From positions 41,050 to 105,049 of the forward strand of contig NZ_FMDF01000183.1 of the NCBI RefSeq assembly GCF_900091955.1: a stretch of 64,000 nucleotides of DNA, given 5' to 3'. The notes beneath the pieces were generated by a model, which saw only the letters and a list, made by a program, of their open reading frames with translations, was not told the DNA's origin and did not search any database. How positions within the stretch are numbered: position 1 is the first letter of the stretch; each line of letters begins with the position of its first letter. The stretch comes from Streptomyces sp. Ncost-T10-10d. GTDB lineage: Bacteria; Actinomycetota; Actinomycetes; Streptomycetales; Streptomycetaceae. A program made the translations under genes and the position numbers. Shown piece by piece: positions 22,961 to 31,557 of the stretch.

Positions 22961-25420
22961 TCAGCCCAGCGCCCTCTCGACCTCCCGGGCCACCTCCGCG
23001 GCCCGTACCGCGGGCAACGGCTCACCGTCCGTATCCGTGACGTAGAACGCGTCCACCGCGTTCGCCCCCAGCGTCGAAACATGCGCACTGCGCACCCTTA
23101 CCTCGCACTGTTCCAGCGCCCGGCCGATCCGGTGCAGCAGTCCCGGGGCGTCCTGGGCCCGTACCTCGATCACCGTCGCCAGCTGTGAGCCGGCCGCCGC
23201 GACCGTCACCCTCGGCGGCGGCGCCTTCACCCCGCGCCGCCTCGGATAGGCGGCCTCGCGTTCGGCGAGGCGGGCCCGGATGTCCAGGGAGCCGTCCAGG
23301 GCGCGTACGAGGTCGGCGCGGAGGCGGGTGGCCTGCGGCAGGGAGCCGTACTCGGCCGCGACCCGCCAGCTGAGCAGCAGCAGGTCGGCGGCTTCGCCCT
23401 CGCCGAGCTCGGCGGGGAGTTCCACGGCCCGCAGATCGGCTGCTCGCACGGTGAGGCGGTGCAGGGCGAGGACGCCCGCCGCCGCGGGCAGCACGCCGGG
23501 GCGGTCGGGCAGGGCGATGAGGAGTTCGACGCCGAGGGGTTCCGGTTCGCCGTCCTCGTTCGGGGTCTCGGCCTGGGCGTGCAGGGCGAGGACGGGTTCG
23601 CCGGTGCGCAGGGCCTCGATGGCGAGGCGTTCCTGTTCGGCACTGGGTGCGGCGGGTTCCGGTTCCTCCGGGGCCTGGCCGGCGAGCACGGCGGCAACGC
23701 GTTTGACGAGGTCGGCGACGAGGGAGGCGCGCCAGGCGGACCAGGCGGCGGGCCCGGTGGCGAGTGCGTCGGCCTCGGTGAGGGCGTGCAGGAGCTCCAG
23801 GGTGGAGGTGGTGCCGACAGCGGTGGCGACGGAGCGCACGGTCGCCGGGTCGTCGAGGTCGCGGCGGGTGGCGGTTTCGATGAGCAGCAGATGGTGGCGT
23901 ACGAGGGTGGCGATGACGCCCACGTCGTGCTGGTCGAAGCCGATCCGGGCCGCCATGTCGCGGGCGATGACCTCCCCGGCGACGGAGTGGTCGCCGGGCC
24001 AGCCCTTGCCGATGTCGTGCAGGAGTGCGGCGACGAGGAGGAGGTCGGGGCGGCCGACGCGGCGGGTGAGGAAGGAGGCCCGGACGGCCGCTTCGACGAG
24101 ATGGCGGTCGACGGTCCAGGTGTGGACCGGGTTGCGCTGGGGGCGGCAGTGGACGCGTTCCCAGTCGGGGAGCAGCCGGGTGATCAGTCCTTCCGCTTCG
24201 AGGGCTTCCCAGACGGGGATGGTGGCCTCGCCCGCGCCGAGGAGGGTGACGAGTTCCTCACGCGCCTCGGCGGGCCAGGGCACCGGCAGCGGGCGCGCGG
24301 CACCGGCGAGGTGGCGTACGACGTGGCGGGAGAGCGGGAGTTCGGACTGGGCGGCCGCTGCGGCGGCGCGCAGTACGAGCACGGGGTCGCGTTCGGGACG
24401 GGCGGAGCGGGCAAGGACGACTTCGCCGTCGGCCTCGACGACGCCGTCGGAGAGCGGGGTGCGTTCCGGGGAGGCCACCTTGCCGCCGCCGAGCATGGCG
24501 CGCAGCCGGGGGCGCGTGGACCGGGAGCGGAGCACGCGGTTGACTTCGCGCCAGGTGACGTCGGTTGCGTAGGAGACGGTGCGGGCGGCCTCGTACACCT
24601 GGCGCAGCAGGGCGTCGGCGTCGAGGAGACCGAGGGCGGTGGCGACCTGGTCCTGTTCCTGAAGGGCGAGGCGGTCGGTGGCACGGCCGGTGGTGAGGTG
24701 GAGCGCGTCTCGGGCGTCGAGGAGGACACGACGGGCTTCGGCGAGGCCTTCGCGGGGGGCGTCGGCGACCCAGGAGGCGGCGACGGCGCGCAGGGCGGTG
24801 GCGTCTCGCAGTCCGCCGCGGGCCTCCTTGAGGTCGGGTTCGAGGAGGAACTGGAGCTCGCCCTGGCGTTCGGCGCGTTCGCGGCAGAGCTCGTCGAGTG
24901 CGGGGAGGCGTTTGGGGGCCTGGTTGCGCCAGTCGGCGAGGATCGTGGTGCGCAGGGCGGCGACGAGACCGAGGTCTCCGGCGACGGGCCGGGCGTCGAG
25001 CAGTCCGAGTTGGACCTTGAGGTCCTCGCCTGCTGTTTTCCGGGCTTCGGCGGGGGTGCGTACGGAGTGGTCGAGGGCGAGGCCGAGGTCCCAGACGGGG
25101 TACCAGATGCGGTCGGCGAGGGAGGCGATGGACCCGGCGTCGGCGTTGCCGTCGTGCAGGAGCAGGAGGTCGAGGTCGCTGCGTGGGGAGAGTTCGCCGC
25201 GGCCGTAGCCGCCGACGGCGACAAGGGCGGCGCCGCGGACGCCGGTCTGTTCGGCCGCGGCGGTGAACAGCGCGGTGAGCCAGTCGTCGGTGAGCGATGC
25301 GAGGGCCGCACGCCGCGGCGGCCCGGACTGCGCCTTCTCCTGGAGGAGGCGCAGCCGGGCCGCCGCGTAGCTGCTGGGTTCCGAGTCTTCGGATTCGGTG
25401 GTCACTTCGGTGCTCGTCAC
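22961..25420 (-). CDS. glnD: PII-protein nucleotidyltransferase GlnD
   Basis: 819 residues. The nucleotidyltransferase motif is VGGYGRGELSPRSDLDLLLLH (~70-89), the HD hydrolase motif is LLHDIGKGWPGDHS (~470), and two ACT domains lie at the C terminus (LIALPDRPGVLP and VIEVRAQDAPGLLHRIG), which sense glutamine. In Streptomyces GlnD adenylylates GlnK rather than uridylylating it (established for S. coelicolor). The GTG at 25420 has AAAGG upstream; the longer frame running through glnK/amtB in another register is spurious. Third gene of amtB-glnK-glnD. Confidence 0.94.
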   Translation of the reverse strand: MTSTEVTTESEDSEPSSYAAARLRLLQEKAQSGPPRRAALASLTDDWLTALFTAAAEQTGVRGAALVAVGGYGRGELSPRSDLDLLLLHDGNADAGSIASLADRIWYPVWDLGLALDHSVRTPAEARKTAGEDLKVQLGLLDARPVAGDLGLVAALRTTILADWRNQAPKRLPALDELCRERAERQGELQFLLEPDLKEARGGLRDATALRAVAASWVADAPREGLAEARRVLLDARDALHLTTGRATDRLALQEQDQVATALGLLDADALLRQVYEAARTVSYATDVTWREVNRVLRSRSTRPRLRAMLGGGKVASPERTPLSDGVVEADGEVVLARSARPERDPVLVLRAAAAAAQSELPLSRHVVRHLAGAARPLPVPWPAEAREELVTLLGAGEATIPVWEALEAEGLITRLLPDWERVHCRPQRNPVHTWTVDRHLVEAAVRASFLTRRVGRPDLLLVAALLHDIGKGWPGDHSVAGEVIARDMAARIGFDQHDVGVIATLVRHHLLLIETATRRDLDDPATVRSVATAVGTTSTLELLHALTEADALATGPAAWSAWRASLVADLVKRVAAVLAGQAPEEPEPAAPSAEQERLAIEALRTGEPVLALHAQAETPNEDGEPEPLGVELLIALPDRPGVLPAAAGVLALHRLTVRAADLRAVELPAELGEGEAADLLLLSWRVAAEYGSLPQATRLRADLVRALDGSLDIRARLAEREAAYPRRRGVKAPPPRVTVAAAGSQLATVIEVRAQDAPGLLHRIGRALEQCEVRVRSAHVSTLGANAVDAFYVTDTDGEPLPAVRAAEVAREVERALG

Positions 25421-25449
25421 CCGGCTGCCTTTCGTTTCGGGACCGTGGG

Positions 25450-25788
25450 TCAGAGTGCGTCCGGGCCGCGTTCGCCCGTTCGTACGCGAATCGCGGTGTC
25501 GACCGGCACGCTCCAGACCTTGCCGTCTCCGATCTTGCCGGTTCGGGCCGCCTTCACGACAACGTCGATGAGCTGTTCGGAGTCCTCGTCCTCGACGAGT
25601 ACCTCGATACGGATCTTGGGTACCAGATCGACGGTGTACTCGGCGCCCCGGTAGACCTCGGTGTGTCCGCGCTGGCGCCCGTAACCGCTGGCCTCCGTGA
25701 CCGTGAGGCCCTGGATGCCGAAGGCCTGGAGGGCCTCCTTGATCTCGTCGAGCCGGTGCGGCTTCACAACTGCGGTGATGAGCTTCAT
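25450..25788 (-). CDS. glnK: PII nitrogen regulatory protein GlnK
   Basis: 112-residue PII protein. The T-loop has Tyr51 (EVYRGAEYTVDLVPK), the site modified by GlnD, and the C-terminal signature VWSVPVDTAIRVRTGERG is intact. It senses 2-oxoglutarate and ATP/ADP and binds AmtB to block ammonium uptake. Its ATG overlaps the amtB stop in ATGA, and glnD follows after 29 bp. Confidence 0.95.
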   Translation of the reverse strand: MKLITAVVKPHRLDEIKEALQAFGIQGLTVTEASGYGRQRGHTEVYRGAEYTVDLVPKIRIEVLVEDEDSEQLIDVVVKAARTGKIGDGKVWSVPVDTAIRVRTGERGPDAL

Positions 25789-27143
25789 GCGTCCACCTTC
25801 TTCGTCTGCGGTGCTGCCGTCGTGCCCGGTGCCGGTGCGGAAGCCGTGGTGCGCAAGGCCGCGCCGCCGCCCGCTCCGCTGAAGTCGTACGCGGTCTCCG
25901 CATGTTCGACCTGGTCGATGCCGGAGATCTCGTCGTCCTCGTCGACCCGCATCCCGATCGTCCTGTCCAGGATGAAGGCGAGGACCGCGGAGACGACCAG
26001 AGAGTACGCGAGGACGGCGAAGACACCGACGGCCTGCTTGCCGAGCTGGTCGAGGCCGCCGCCGTAGAAGAGGCCCTTGGCGTCGGACTGGACACCACCG
26101 GTGGCGAAGAAGCCGACGAGGAGGGAACCGGCGACACCGCCGACAAGGTGGACGCCGACGACGTCCAGGGAGTCGTCGTAGCCGAACTTGTACTTCAGGC
26201 CGACGGCCATGGCGCACAGGACACCGGCGATGGCGCCGACCGCGATGGCGCCGAGCGGGCTGACCGCGCCGCCGGAAGGCGTGATGGCTACGAGGCCCGC
26301 TACCGCCCCGGAAGCCGCACCGAGGGTGGTGAAGGAGCCGTGGCGGAGTTTCTCGTAGCCGAGCCAGGCGAGCATCGCGGCAGCGGTGGCGACCTGGGTG
26401 TTGACGAACATGACCGCGCCGACGCCGTCGTCGTTGCCGAGCCACGAGCCGGCGTTGAAGCCGAACCAGCCGAACCAGAGCAGTCCGGCACCGAGCATGA
26501 CGAGCGGCAGGCTGTGCGGCCGCATCGGGTCCTTCTTGAAGCCGACGCGCTTGCCGATGACGAGGATCACGCCGAGCGCCGCGGCACCTGCGTTGATGTG
26601 GACGGCCGTGCCACCGGCGAAGTCGATCACGCCGAGCTCGAAGAGCCAGCCGCCCGCGCCCCAGACCCAGTGGGCGACGGGGAAGTAGACGACGGTGACC
26701 CAGAGCGTGATGAACAGGGCCCAGGAGGTGAACTTGACCCGGTCGGCGAGGGCGCCGCTGATCAGTGCGGGGGTGATGACGGCAAACATCAGCTGGAAGA
26801 CGGCGAAGACGTAGACGGGGATCGTGTAGCCGTCCCAGAGCTGCGTGATGCCGATCCCGCTGAGGCCGACGTAGTCCGAGCTCCAGCCGATGACGGAGCC
26901 GATGTCGGTGCCGAAGGCGAGGCTGAATCCGTAGAGCACCCACAGGATCGTGACGATCCCGAGGCTGATGAAGCTCATCATCAGCATGTTGAGGGTGCTC
27001 TTGACGCGGACCATGCCTCCGTAGAAGAAGGCCAGGCCGGGGGTCATGAGCATCACCAGGGCGGAGCAGATGAGCATGAACCCGGTGTTGGCGGCAGACA
27101 GCGTCGGGGCGTCTGCGGCTAGCGTCGTGATGCCTGGGGGCAT
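25785..27143 (-). CDS. amtB: Ammonium transporter AmtB
   Basis: 452 residues with about eleven membrane segments. The pore histidines are recognisable in FAGGTAVHINAG and DVVGVHLVGG, and the AFFYGGMVRVKS start region is typical. The C-terminal tail (after ~390) is where GlnK docks. ATG at 27143 with GAGGAG seven bases upstream; further upstream in-frame codons have no similarity. Two tandem GlnR-type boxes lie about 115-155 bp upstream, so nitrogen-limitation activation by GlnR is likely. Confidence 0.94.
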   Translation of the reverse strand: MPPGITTLAADAPTLSAANTGFMLICSALVMLMTPGLAFFYGGMVRVKSTLNMLMMSFISLGIVTILWVLYGFSLAFGTDIGSVIGWSSDYVGLSGIGITQLWDGYTIPVYVFAVFQLMFAVITPALISGALADRVKFTSWALFITLWVTVVYFPVAHWVWGAGGWLFELGVIDFAGGTAVHINAGAAALGVILVIGKRVGFKKDPMRPHSLPLVMLGAGLLWFGWFGFNAGSWLGNDDGVGAVMFVNTQVATAAAMLAWLGYEKLRHGSFTTLGAASGAVAGLVAITPSGGAVSPLGAIAVGAIAGVLCAMAVGLKYKFGYDDSLDVVGVHLVGGVAGSLLVGFFATGGVQSDAKGLFYGGGLDQLGKQAVGVFAVLAYSLVVSAVLAFILDRTIGMRVDEDDEISGIDQVEHAETAYDFSGAGGGAALRTTASAPAPGTTAAPQTKKVDA

Positions 27144-27513
27144 CGGCGTCTCCTCGTCGTCGGTGCGGCCGCGTGCGGGCGATAAGAGCGGGACCACGTG
27201 CGGGACCACTGGGGAAAAGGTGCGGGCCGGTTATGCGCCATGAGATTCGCCCAGCACGGTTTCCGCCGATGCCGCACGGTGTTTCGCGGTAGTGACGAAG
27301 AGGTCCGGAGTGTTACGTCGCCATGAACCGGCCGTGGCGTACCCGGGACCGGGCCTACTCTGCCGCCGGGGCCGCATACGGTGCGGTTACGACTCTCCCG
27401 TACGGGAACGGCAACGCGAACCGGCCACGCCGACCACCCGCTGACCTGGCAATTGGGGGAGCCGAAGTCGGTCTGTGCGGGGTGGTCGCCGTGGCCGGGG
27501 ACTGGGGGGCGGC
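27144..27513. other. Intergenic region upstream of amtB
   Basis: No gene is seen. It contains the GlnR-type boxes at 27259-27296 and must hold the amtB promoter. The part near nsdA (27310-27513) shows no hairpin I could confirm. Confidence 0.7.
27259..27296 (-). promoter_or_regulatory. Two tandem GlnR-type binding boxes upstream of amtB
   Basis: Read on the minus strand: GTCAC-N6-GAAAC-N6-CGGCA-N6-GAAAC. The four half-sites are spaced exactly 11 bp apart, the a1-b1-a2-b2 pattern of actinobacterial GlnR (consensus gTnAc-n6-GaAAc). a1, b1 and b2 match well; a2 is degenerate. Confidence 0.75.
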
Positions 27514-28989
27514 TCAGACCGCTTCTGCGGTCTCGGGCAGCTGCTCGGTGAGGAGATCGGTGAGTCTGGCCACTTCGGGAATGTCCCCGAAGTCCCTGGC
27601 AGCGGTGTCGACGGTCTTGCGGAGCCGGGTGTTGACGCGCTCGGAACGGATCTTCTTGGCCACGCGCAGCGCCTTCTCGGCCAGCACCGTGGACTGCTCG
27701 GGCTCGCGCTGGAGGAGGTGGACGGTGGCGAGGCCGACCAGGTTGAGTGCGTACGACCGCTGGTGCTCGTCGTCCTCGCCGAAGAGCTGGACGGCCTTCT
27801 GCATGAGGGGTTCGGCGAGCGTGGCGTACGTGGGGCTGCGGCCCGCGACATAGGCGAGGTCGCGGTACGAGTGGGAGTTCTCGCCGTTGAGCTCGGCCTC
27901 GGAGAAGAAGCGGATCCAGTCGGGCTCGGGCTCGCCGTCGATCCCGACATCGAGGAAGGTGTCCTCGGCCATCCGGACGGCTCGTTTGCACTTGCTGGGC
28001 TGGCCCATGTTGGCGTACGCACGAGCCTCCATCGCATACAGCATGGCCTGGGTGCGCGGAGTGGCGCAGTCCCGGCTGCCGTACTGCGCGAGATGGATCA
28101 GTTCGAGGGCGTCGTCGGGCCGTCCGAGGTGGATCATCTGCCGGCTCATACTGGACAGAACATACGAACCGAGCGGTTTGTCGCCGGCCTCTTTCGAGGC
28201 GTGGAGCGCGAGGACGAAGTACTTCTGGGCGGTGGGCTGGAGGCCGACGTCGTAGCTCATCCAGCCCGCCAGTTCGGCCAGTTCGGCCGCGCAACGGAAG
28301 AGCCGCTTGGCGGTGGCCGCCGGCTGCGGTTCCTGCAGCAGGTCGGTGACCTCGTGGAGTTGGCCGACGACGGCCTTGCGGCGCAGTCCGCCGCCGCACT
28401 GCGCGTCCCACTGGCGGAACATCGCGGTGGTGGACTCCAGAAGGTCGAGCTCGGGGCCGGAGAGCCGGGAGGGTCGGCGGGCCGCGGCGGCCGACTCCGG
28501 CTGTGCGGGTCCGGTGGCGGCGACGGGCACCAGCCAGCGCTGCATGGGTTCGATCAGGGCGGGTCCTGCGGCGAGCGTGAGCGAGGAGCCGAGAAATCCA
28601 CGGCGGGCGAGCATGAGATCGCTGCGGGAGAACTCGCTGAGCAGGGCGACGGTCTGCGGGCCCGCCCAGGGCAGGTCGACGCCGGACACGGACGGTGACT
28701 GATGCGCCGCGCGCAGTCCGAGGTCCTCGATGGCGACGACGGAGCCGAAGCGCTCCGAGAAGAGCTCGGAGAGGATGCGCGGGATCGGCTCGCGCGGCTG
28801 TTCACCGTCGAGCCAGCGCCGCACCCGGGAGGTGTCGGTGCTGATGTGGTGAGCACCCATCTGGCGCGCCCGGCGGTTCACCTGCCGCGCCAGCTCGCCC
28901 TTCGACCAGCCGCTGCGCACGAACCATGAGCCCAGTTGCACATTGGGGCGCTTGCCGGCATTCGTATCGCCTGCGCCGCTGCCACTCAC
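27514..28989 (-). CDS. nsdA: NsdA, negative regulator of differentiation and antibiotic production
   Basis: 491 residues, matching by position and sequence the Streptomyces NsdA protein (S. coelicolor SCO5582 from memory). The N-terminal ~100 residues contain an HTH-like region (WSKGELARQVNRRARQMG...), and a long helical TPR-like array follows (~200-480: PDDALELIHLAQYG, EPLMQKAVQLFGEDDEHQ). In S. coelicolor, loss of nsdA raises sporulation and actinorhodin and methylenomycin production; the mechanism is not clear. It is upstream of amtB on the same strand but with its own 370-bp gap, so probably separate. Confidence 0.9.
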   Translation of the reverse strand: MSGSGAGDTNAGKRPNVQLGSWFVRSGWSKGELARQVNRRARQMGAHHISTDTSRVRRWLDGEQPREPIPRILSELFSERFGSVVAIEDLGLRAAHQSPSVSGVDLPWAGPQTVALLSEFSRSDLMLARRGFLGSSLTLAAGPALIEPMQRWLVPVAATGPAQPESAAAARRPSRLSGPELDLLESTTAMFRQWDAQCGGGLRRKAVVGQLHEVTDLLQEPQPAATAKRLFRCAAELAELAGWMSYDVGLQPTAQKYFVLALHASKEAGDKPLGSYVLSSMSRQMIHLGRPDDALELIHLAQYGSRDCATPRTQAMLYAMEARAYANMGQPSKCKRAVRMAEDTFLDVGIDGEPEPDWIRFFSEAELNGENSHSYRDLAYVAGRSPTYATLAEPLMQKAVQLFGEDDEHQRSYALNLVGLATVHLLQREPEQSTVLAEKALRVAKKIRSERVNTRLRKTVDTAARDFGDIPEVARLTDLLTEQLPETAEAV

Positions 28990-29411
28990 TGGAACGCCCC
29001 CATCCGCTGAATTCTGTCGCGCGAACCACTATCAGATTGCCCTGATCCGATGCCGCCCATCCGGAGGTTGCGCCCGATCGAACAGGAAATCGGGTTGCCT
29101 CCGGCATACCCATGGGCGCACATACTTCCATGGTTCGTGTACCGACGGTAATCCTACGATCACCGCCTCTGCGAGGGCGATTACAGAAACGCCACCATTC
29201 GCCACCCCTTCGAATGAACGCCACCACCGTCGGGCGCGATTCACTTGACACACGGCGATCAGCAGTGGGCGCAGTGACGCACGACGGGGCGCATGGGACA
29301 TGCCGCAAGACCCCGAGTGCACCGGCGCGCCATGGATCGACTGCGACGACGGAGCGTCACGATGGGAATCCACGTCGTAACCACTGGCGAGTCGGACACG
29401 TTGGAGGGGGC
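28990..29411. other. Divergent promoter region nsdA / prim-pol-like gene
   Basis: No convincing gene. It is lower in GC than its surroundings and contains an interrupted inverted repeat (29061-29104; arms CCGGAGG/CCTCCGG and CCCGAT/ATCGGG). Promoters for both flanking genes should be here. Confidence 0.6.
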
Positions 29412-30071
29412 ATGGGCTTCACGATCGGCGGCATCCGCGAGATGCGCACCGGCTCACGGCGCCGCGGCCGTGCGGCCGAGTGCACGGCAGTGGCCGAGTA
29501 CACAGGGCTGTGGGGCTGGGCCGTCGTGCCGGGCGCGCGGGCCGTGGCCGGCCGCTGCTCGTGCGGGGAGGCGCAGTGCCCCTCCCCCGGCGCCCATCCG
29601 CTGGACTTCGCCCGCGAGGTCCCCGCAGGGGCCACGCTCGACACGGCGGCGGACGCCTGGGCCCAGGTGCCGGGCGCCTCGATGCTGCTTCCGGTGGGCC
29701 GCACCTTCGACATCCTCGACGTCGCCGAAGCGGCCGGGCGCCGGGCTCTGGTCCGCATGGAGCGCATGGGGCTGCCGCTCGGCCCGGTCGCGGTGACACC
29801 GGCCGGGCGGGCCCAGTTCTTCGTGGCCCCGGGTGCCGCCGCCGAGCTCCCGCAGCTGCTGTACCGGATGGGCTGGGACGACGCGGGTCTGGACCTGCGG
29901 GCGCTGGGGCCCGGCTGCCACATCACCGCCCCGCCGTCCGACGAGGGCGGCCTGGGCCCGGTCCGGTGGCTGCGCCCGCCCGTGCTGGACACGGCGGCCG
30001 CACCGCCGCAGGCGCGGCTGCTGCTGGGCACGCTGGCCTACAGCTGCCATCGTGCGCCCCTCTGCGGCTGA
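29412..30071 (+). CDS. Bifunctional primase/polymerase N-terminal-domain-like protein
   Basis: 219 residues from ATG 29412, with a strong GGAGGGGG upstream. The pattern (AVAEYTGLWGWAVVPGARAV... CSCGEAQCPSPGAHPLDFA... VGRTFDILDV) matches small actinobacterial proteins annotated as prim-pol N-terminal domain. The Cys cluster (CSCGEAQC) and His (GAHPLDF) resemble the family's zinc knuckle, but the catalytic DxD of true prim-pol is not obvious, so enzymatic activity is doubtful. A frame extending upstream to 29112 lacks family support. It ends before a strong hairpin shared with ftsY. Confidence 0.7.
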   Translation: MGFTIGGIREMRTGSRRRGRAAECTAVAEYTGLWGWAVVPGARAVAGRCSCGEAQCPSPGAHPLDFAREVPAGATLDTAADAWAQVPGASMLLPVGRTFDILDVAEAAGRRALVRMERMGLPLGPVAVTPAGRAQFFVAPGAAAELPQLLYRMGWDDAGLDLRALGPGCHITAPPSDEGGLGPVRWLRPPVLDTAAAPPQARLLLGTLAYSCHRAPLCG

Positions 30072-30180
30072 ACCGTCGCCGCTTTAGCGGAGGTGGGGTC
30101 CCGCCGTCGGGGTTGCTCAATCGGTGGTCGCCCTCGCACGGAGAGCCCGGTAGTCCCGGGCGCAGAGCCCGACAGGACGA

Positions 30181-30217
30181 AGAGCCCGACCGCAGTTGCG
30201 TCATGCGGTCGGGCTCT
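30181..30217. terminator. 14-bp perfect stem between prim-pol-like gene and ftsY
   Basis: AGAGCCCGACCGCA and TGCGGTCGGGCTCT flank a nine-base loop between convergent genes, 19 bp after the ftsY stop. It should work in both directions. Confidence 0.8.
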
Positions 30218-30236
30218 GTTGCGGGCGCGCGAGGCG

Positions 30237-31448
30237 TCAGTCTCCGATCAAGGCGTCCACGAACGCCTCCGGCTCGAATGGAGCCAGGTCGTCCGGTCCC
30301 TCGCCGAGACCGACCAGCTTCACCGGTACGCCCAGTTCACGCTGGACGGCGATGACGATGCCGCCCTTGGCGGTACCGTCCAGCTTGGTCAGCACGATGC
30401 CGGTGATGTCGACGACCTCGGCGAACACCCGGGCCTGCACCAGACCGTTCTGCCCGGTCGTGGCGTCGAGGACGAGCAGGATCTCGTCGAGCGGTCCGTG
30501 CTTCTCGACGACACGCTTGACCTTGCCGAGCTCGTCCATGAGCCCGGTCTTGGTGTGCAGCCGTCCCGCGGTGTCGATGAGGACGACATCGGCGCCCTCG
30601 GCGATCCCTTCCTTCACCGCGTCGAAGGCGATCGACGCCGGGTCGCCGCCCTCGGGTCCTCGCACGGTGCGGGCGCCGACGCGCTCACCCCAGGTCTGGA
30701 GCTGGTCGGCGGCGGCGGCCCGGAAGGTGTCGGCGGCGCCGAGCACGACGCTGCGGCCGTCGGCGACGAGCACTCGGGCCAGCTTGCCGGTGGTGGTGGT
30801 CTTGCCGGTTCCGTTGACGCCGACGACCATCACGACACCGGGGGTGTCGAGACCGCTCTCCGTCTTGACTGCGCGGTCGAAGTCGGTGCCGAGCAGGGTG
30901 AGGAGCTCCTCGCGCAGCAGCGAGCGCAGCCCTTCGGGGGTACGGGTGCCGAGAACGCGGACGCGTTCACGGAGCCGCTCCACCAGTTCCTGCGTGGGTG
31001 CGACGCCGACGTCGGCGGTGAGGAGGGTGTCCTCGATCTCCTCCCAGGTGTCCTCATCGAGGTTGTCGCGGGACAGGAGCGTGAGCAGCCCCTTGCCGAG
31101 GGAGTTCTGCGAGCGGGCGAGCCGGGCACGCAGCCGTACCAGACGGCCCGCGGTGGGCTCGGGCACCTCGAGGGCGGGGGCGGCGGGCACCTCCGGCTCG
31201 ACGGCCTCGGGGGCTTCCTCGGCGGGAGCCTCGGCCGAAGGGGGAGCGACCTCCTCGATGGTGCGGCGCGGTTCCTCGCGCGGCGTCTCGGCTTCCTCGC
31301 CGACATGGGGCTCGGCGGGAGGAGTGATGGTCGGCGTGCTCGACGGCGCCGGGGGCAGCTGCTTCTTCTTGCGGCTGCTGACCACGAGCCCGCTGATCAC
31401 GCCGACCGCGACCAGGGCGATGACTACAGCAAGGATGACGAATTCCAT
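30237..31448 (-). CDS. ftsY: SRP receptor FtsY
   Basis: 403 residues. An N-terminal membrane segment (MEFVILAVVIALVAVGVISGL) is followed by a charged, Pro/Glu-rich linker (~27-90) and then the NG domain: P-loop GVNGTGKTTTTGKLA, DTAGRLHT, TKLDGTAKGG. The membrane-anchored start is usual for actinobacteria. The ATG at 31448 is the natural start; a GTG seven codons upstream adds no similarity. It works with Ffh encoded 8 kb away. Confidence 0.95.
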   Translation of the reverse strand: MEFVILAVVIALVAVGVISGLVVSSRKKKQLPPAPSSTPTITPPAEPHVGEEAETPREEPRRTIEEVAPPSAEAPAEEAPEAVEPEVPAAPALEVPEPTAGRLVRLRARLARSQNSLGKGLLTLLSRDNLDEDTWEEIEDTLLTADVGVAPTQELVERLRERVRVLGTRTPEGLRSLLREELLTLLGTDFDRAVKTESGLDTPGVVMVVGVNGTGKTTTTGKLARVLVADGRSVVLGAADTFRAAAADQLQTWGERVGARTVRGPEGGDPASIAFDAVKEGIAEGADVVLIDTAGRLHTKTGLMDELGKVKRVVEKHGPLDEILLVLDATTGQNGLVQARVFAEVVDITGIVLTKLDGTAKGGIVIAVQRELGVPVKLVGLGEGPDDLAPFEPEAFVDALIGD

Positions 31449-31557
31449 AACCCATCCAGTATCAGTCACGTCCGCCGCGGGGGGCCGCCCCGAAGGATCA
31501 CCCCCGCACCCCCTTGGACGTTATGCACCTTTTGGCGGTAAAGGTACGATCCCGCCT

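Noticed and set aside
25421..26146. N-terminal extension of glnD through glnK and amtB
   Set aside because: Out of frame with well-supported glnK and amtB; a GTG with ribosome-binding site at 25420 gives the normal GlnD length.
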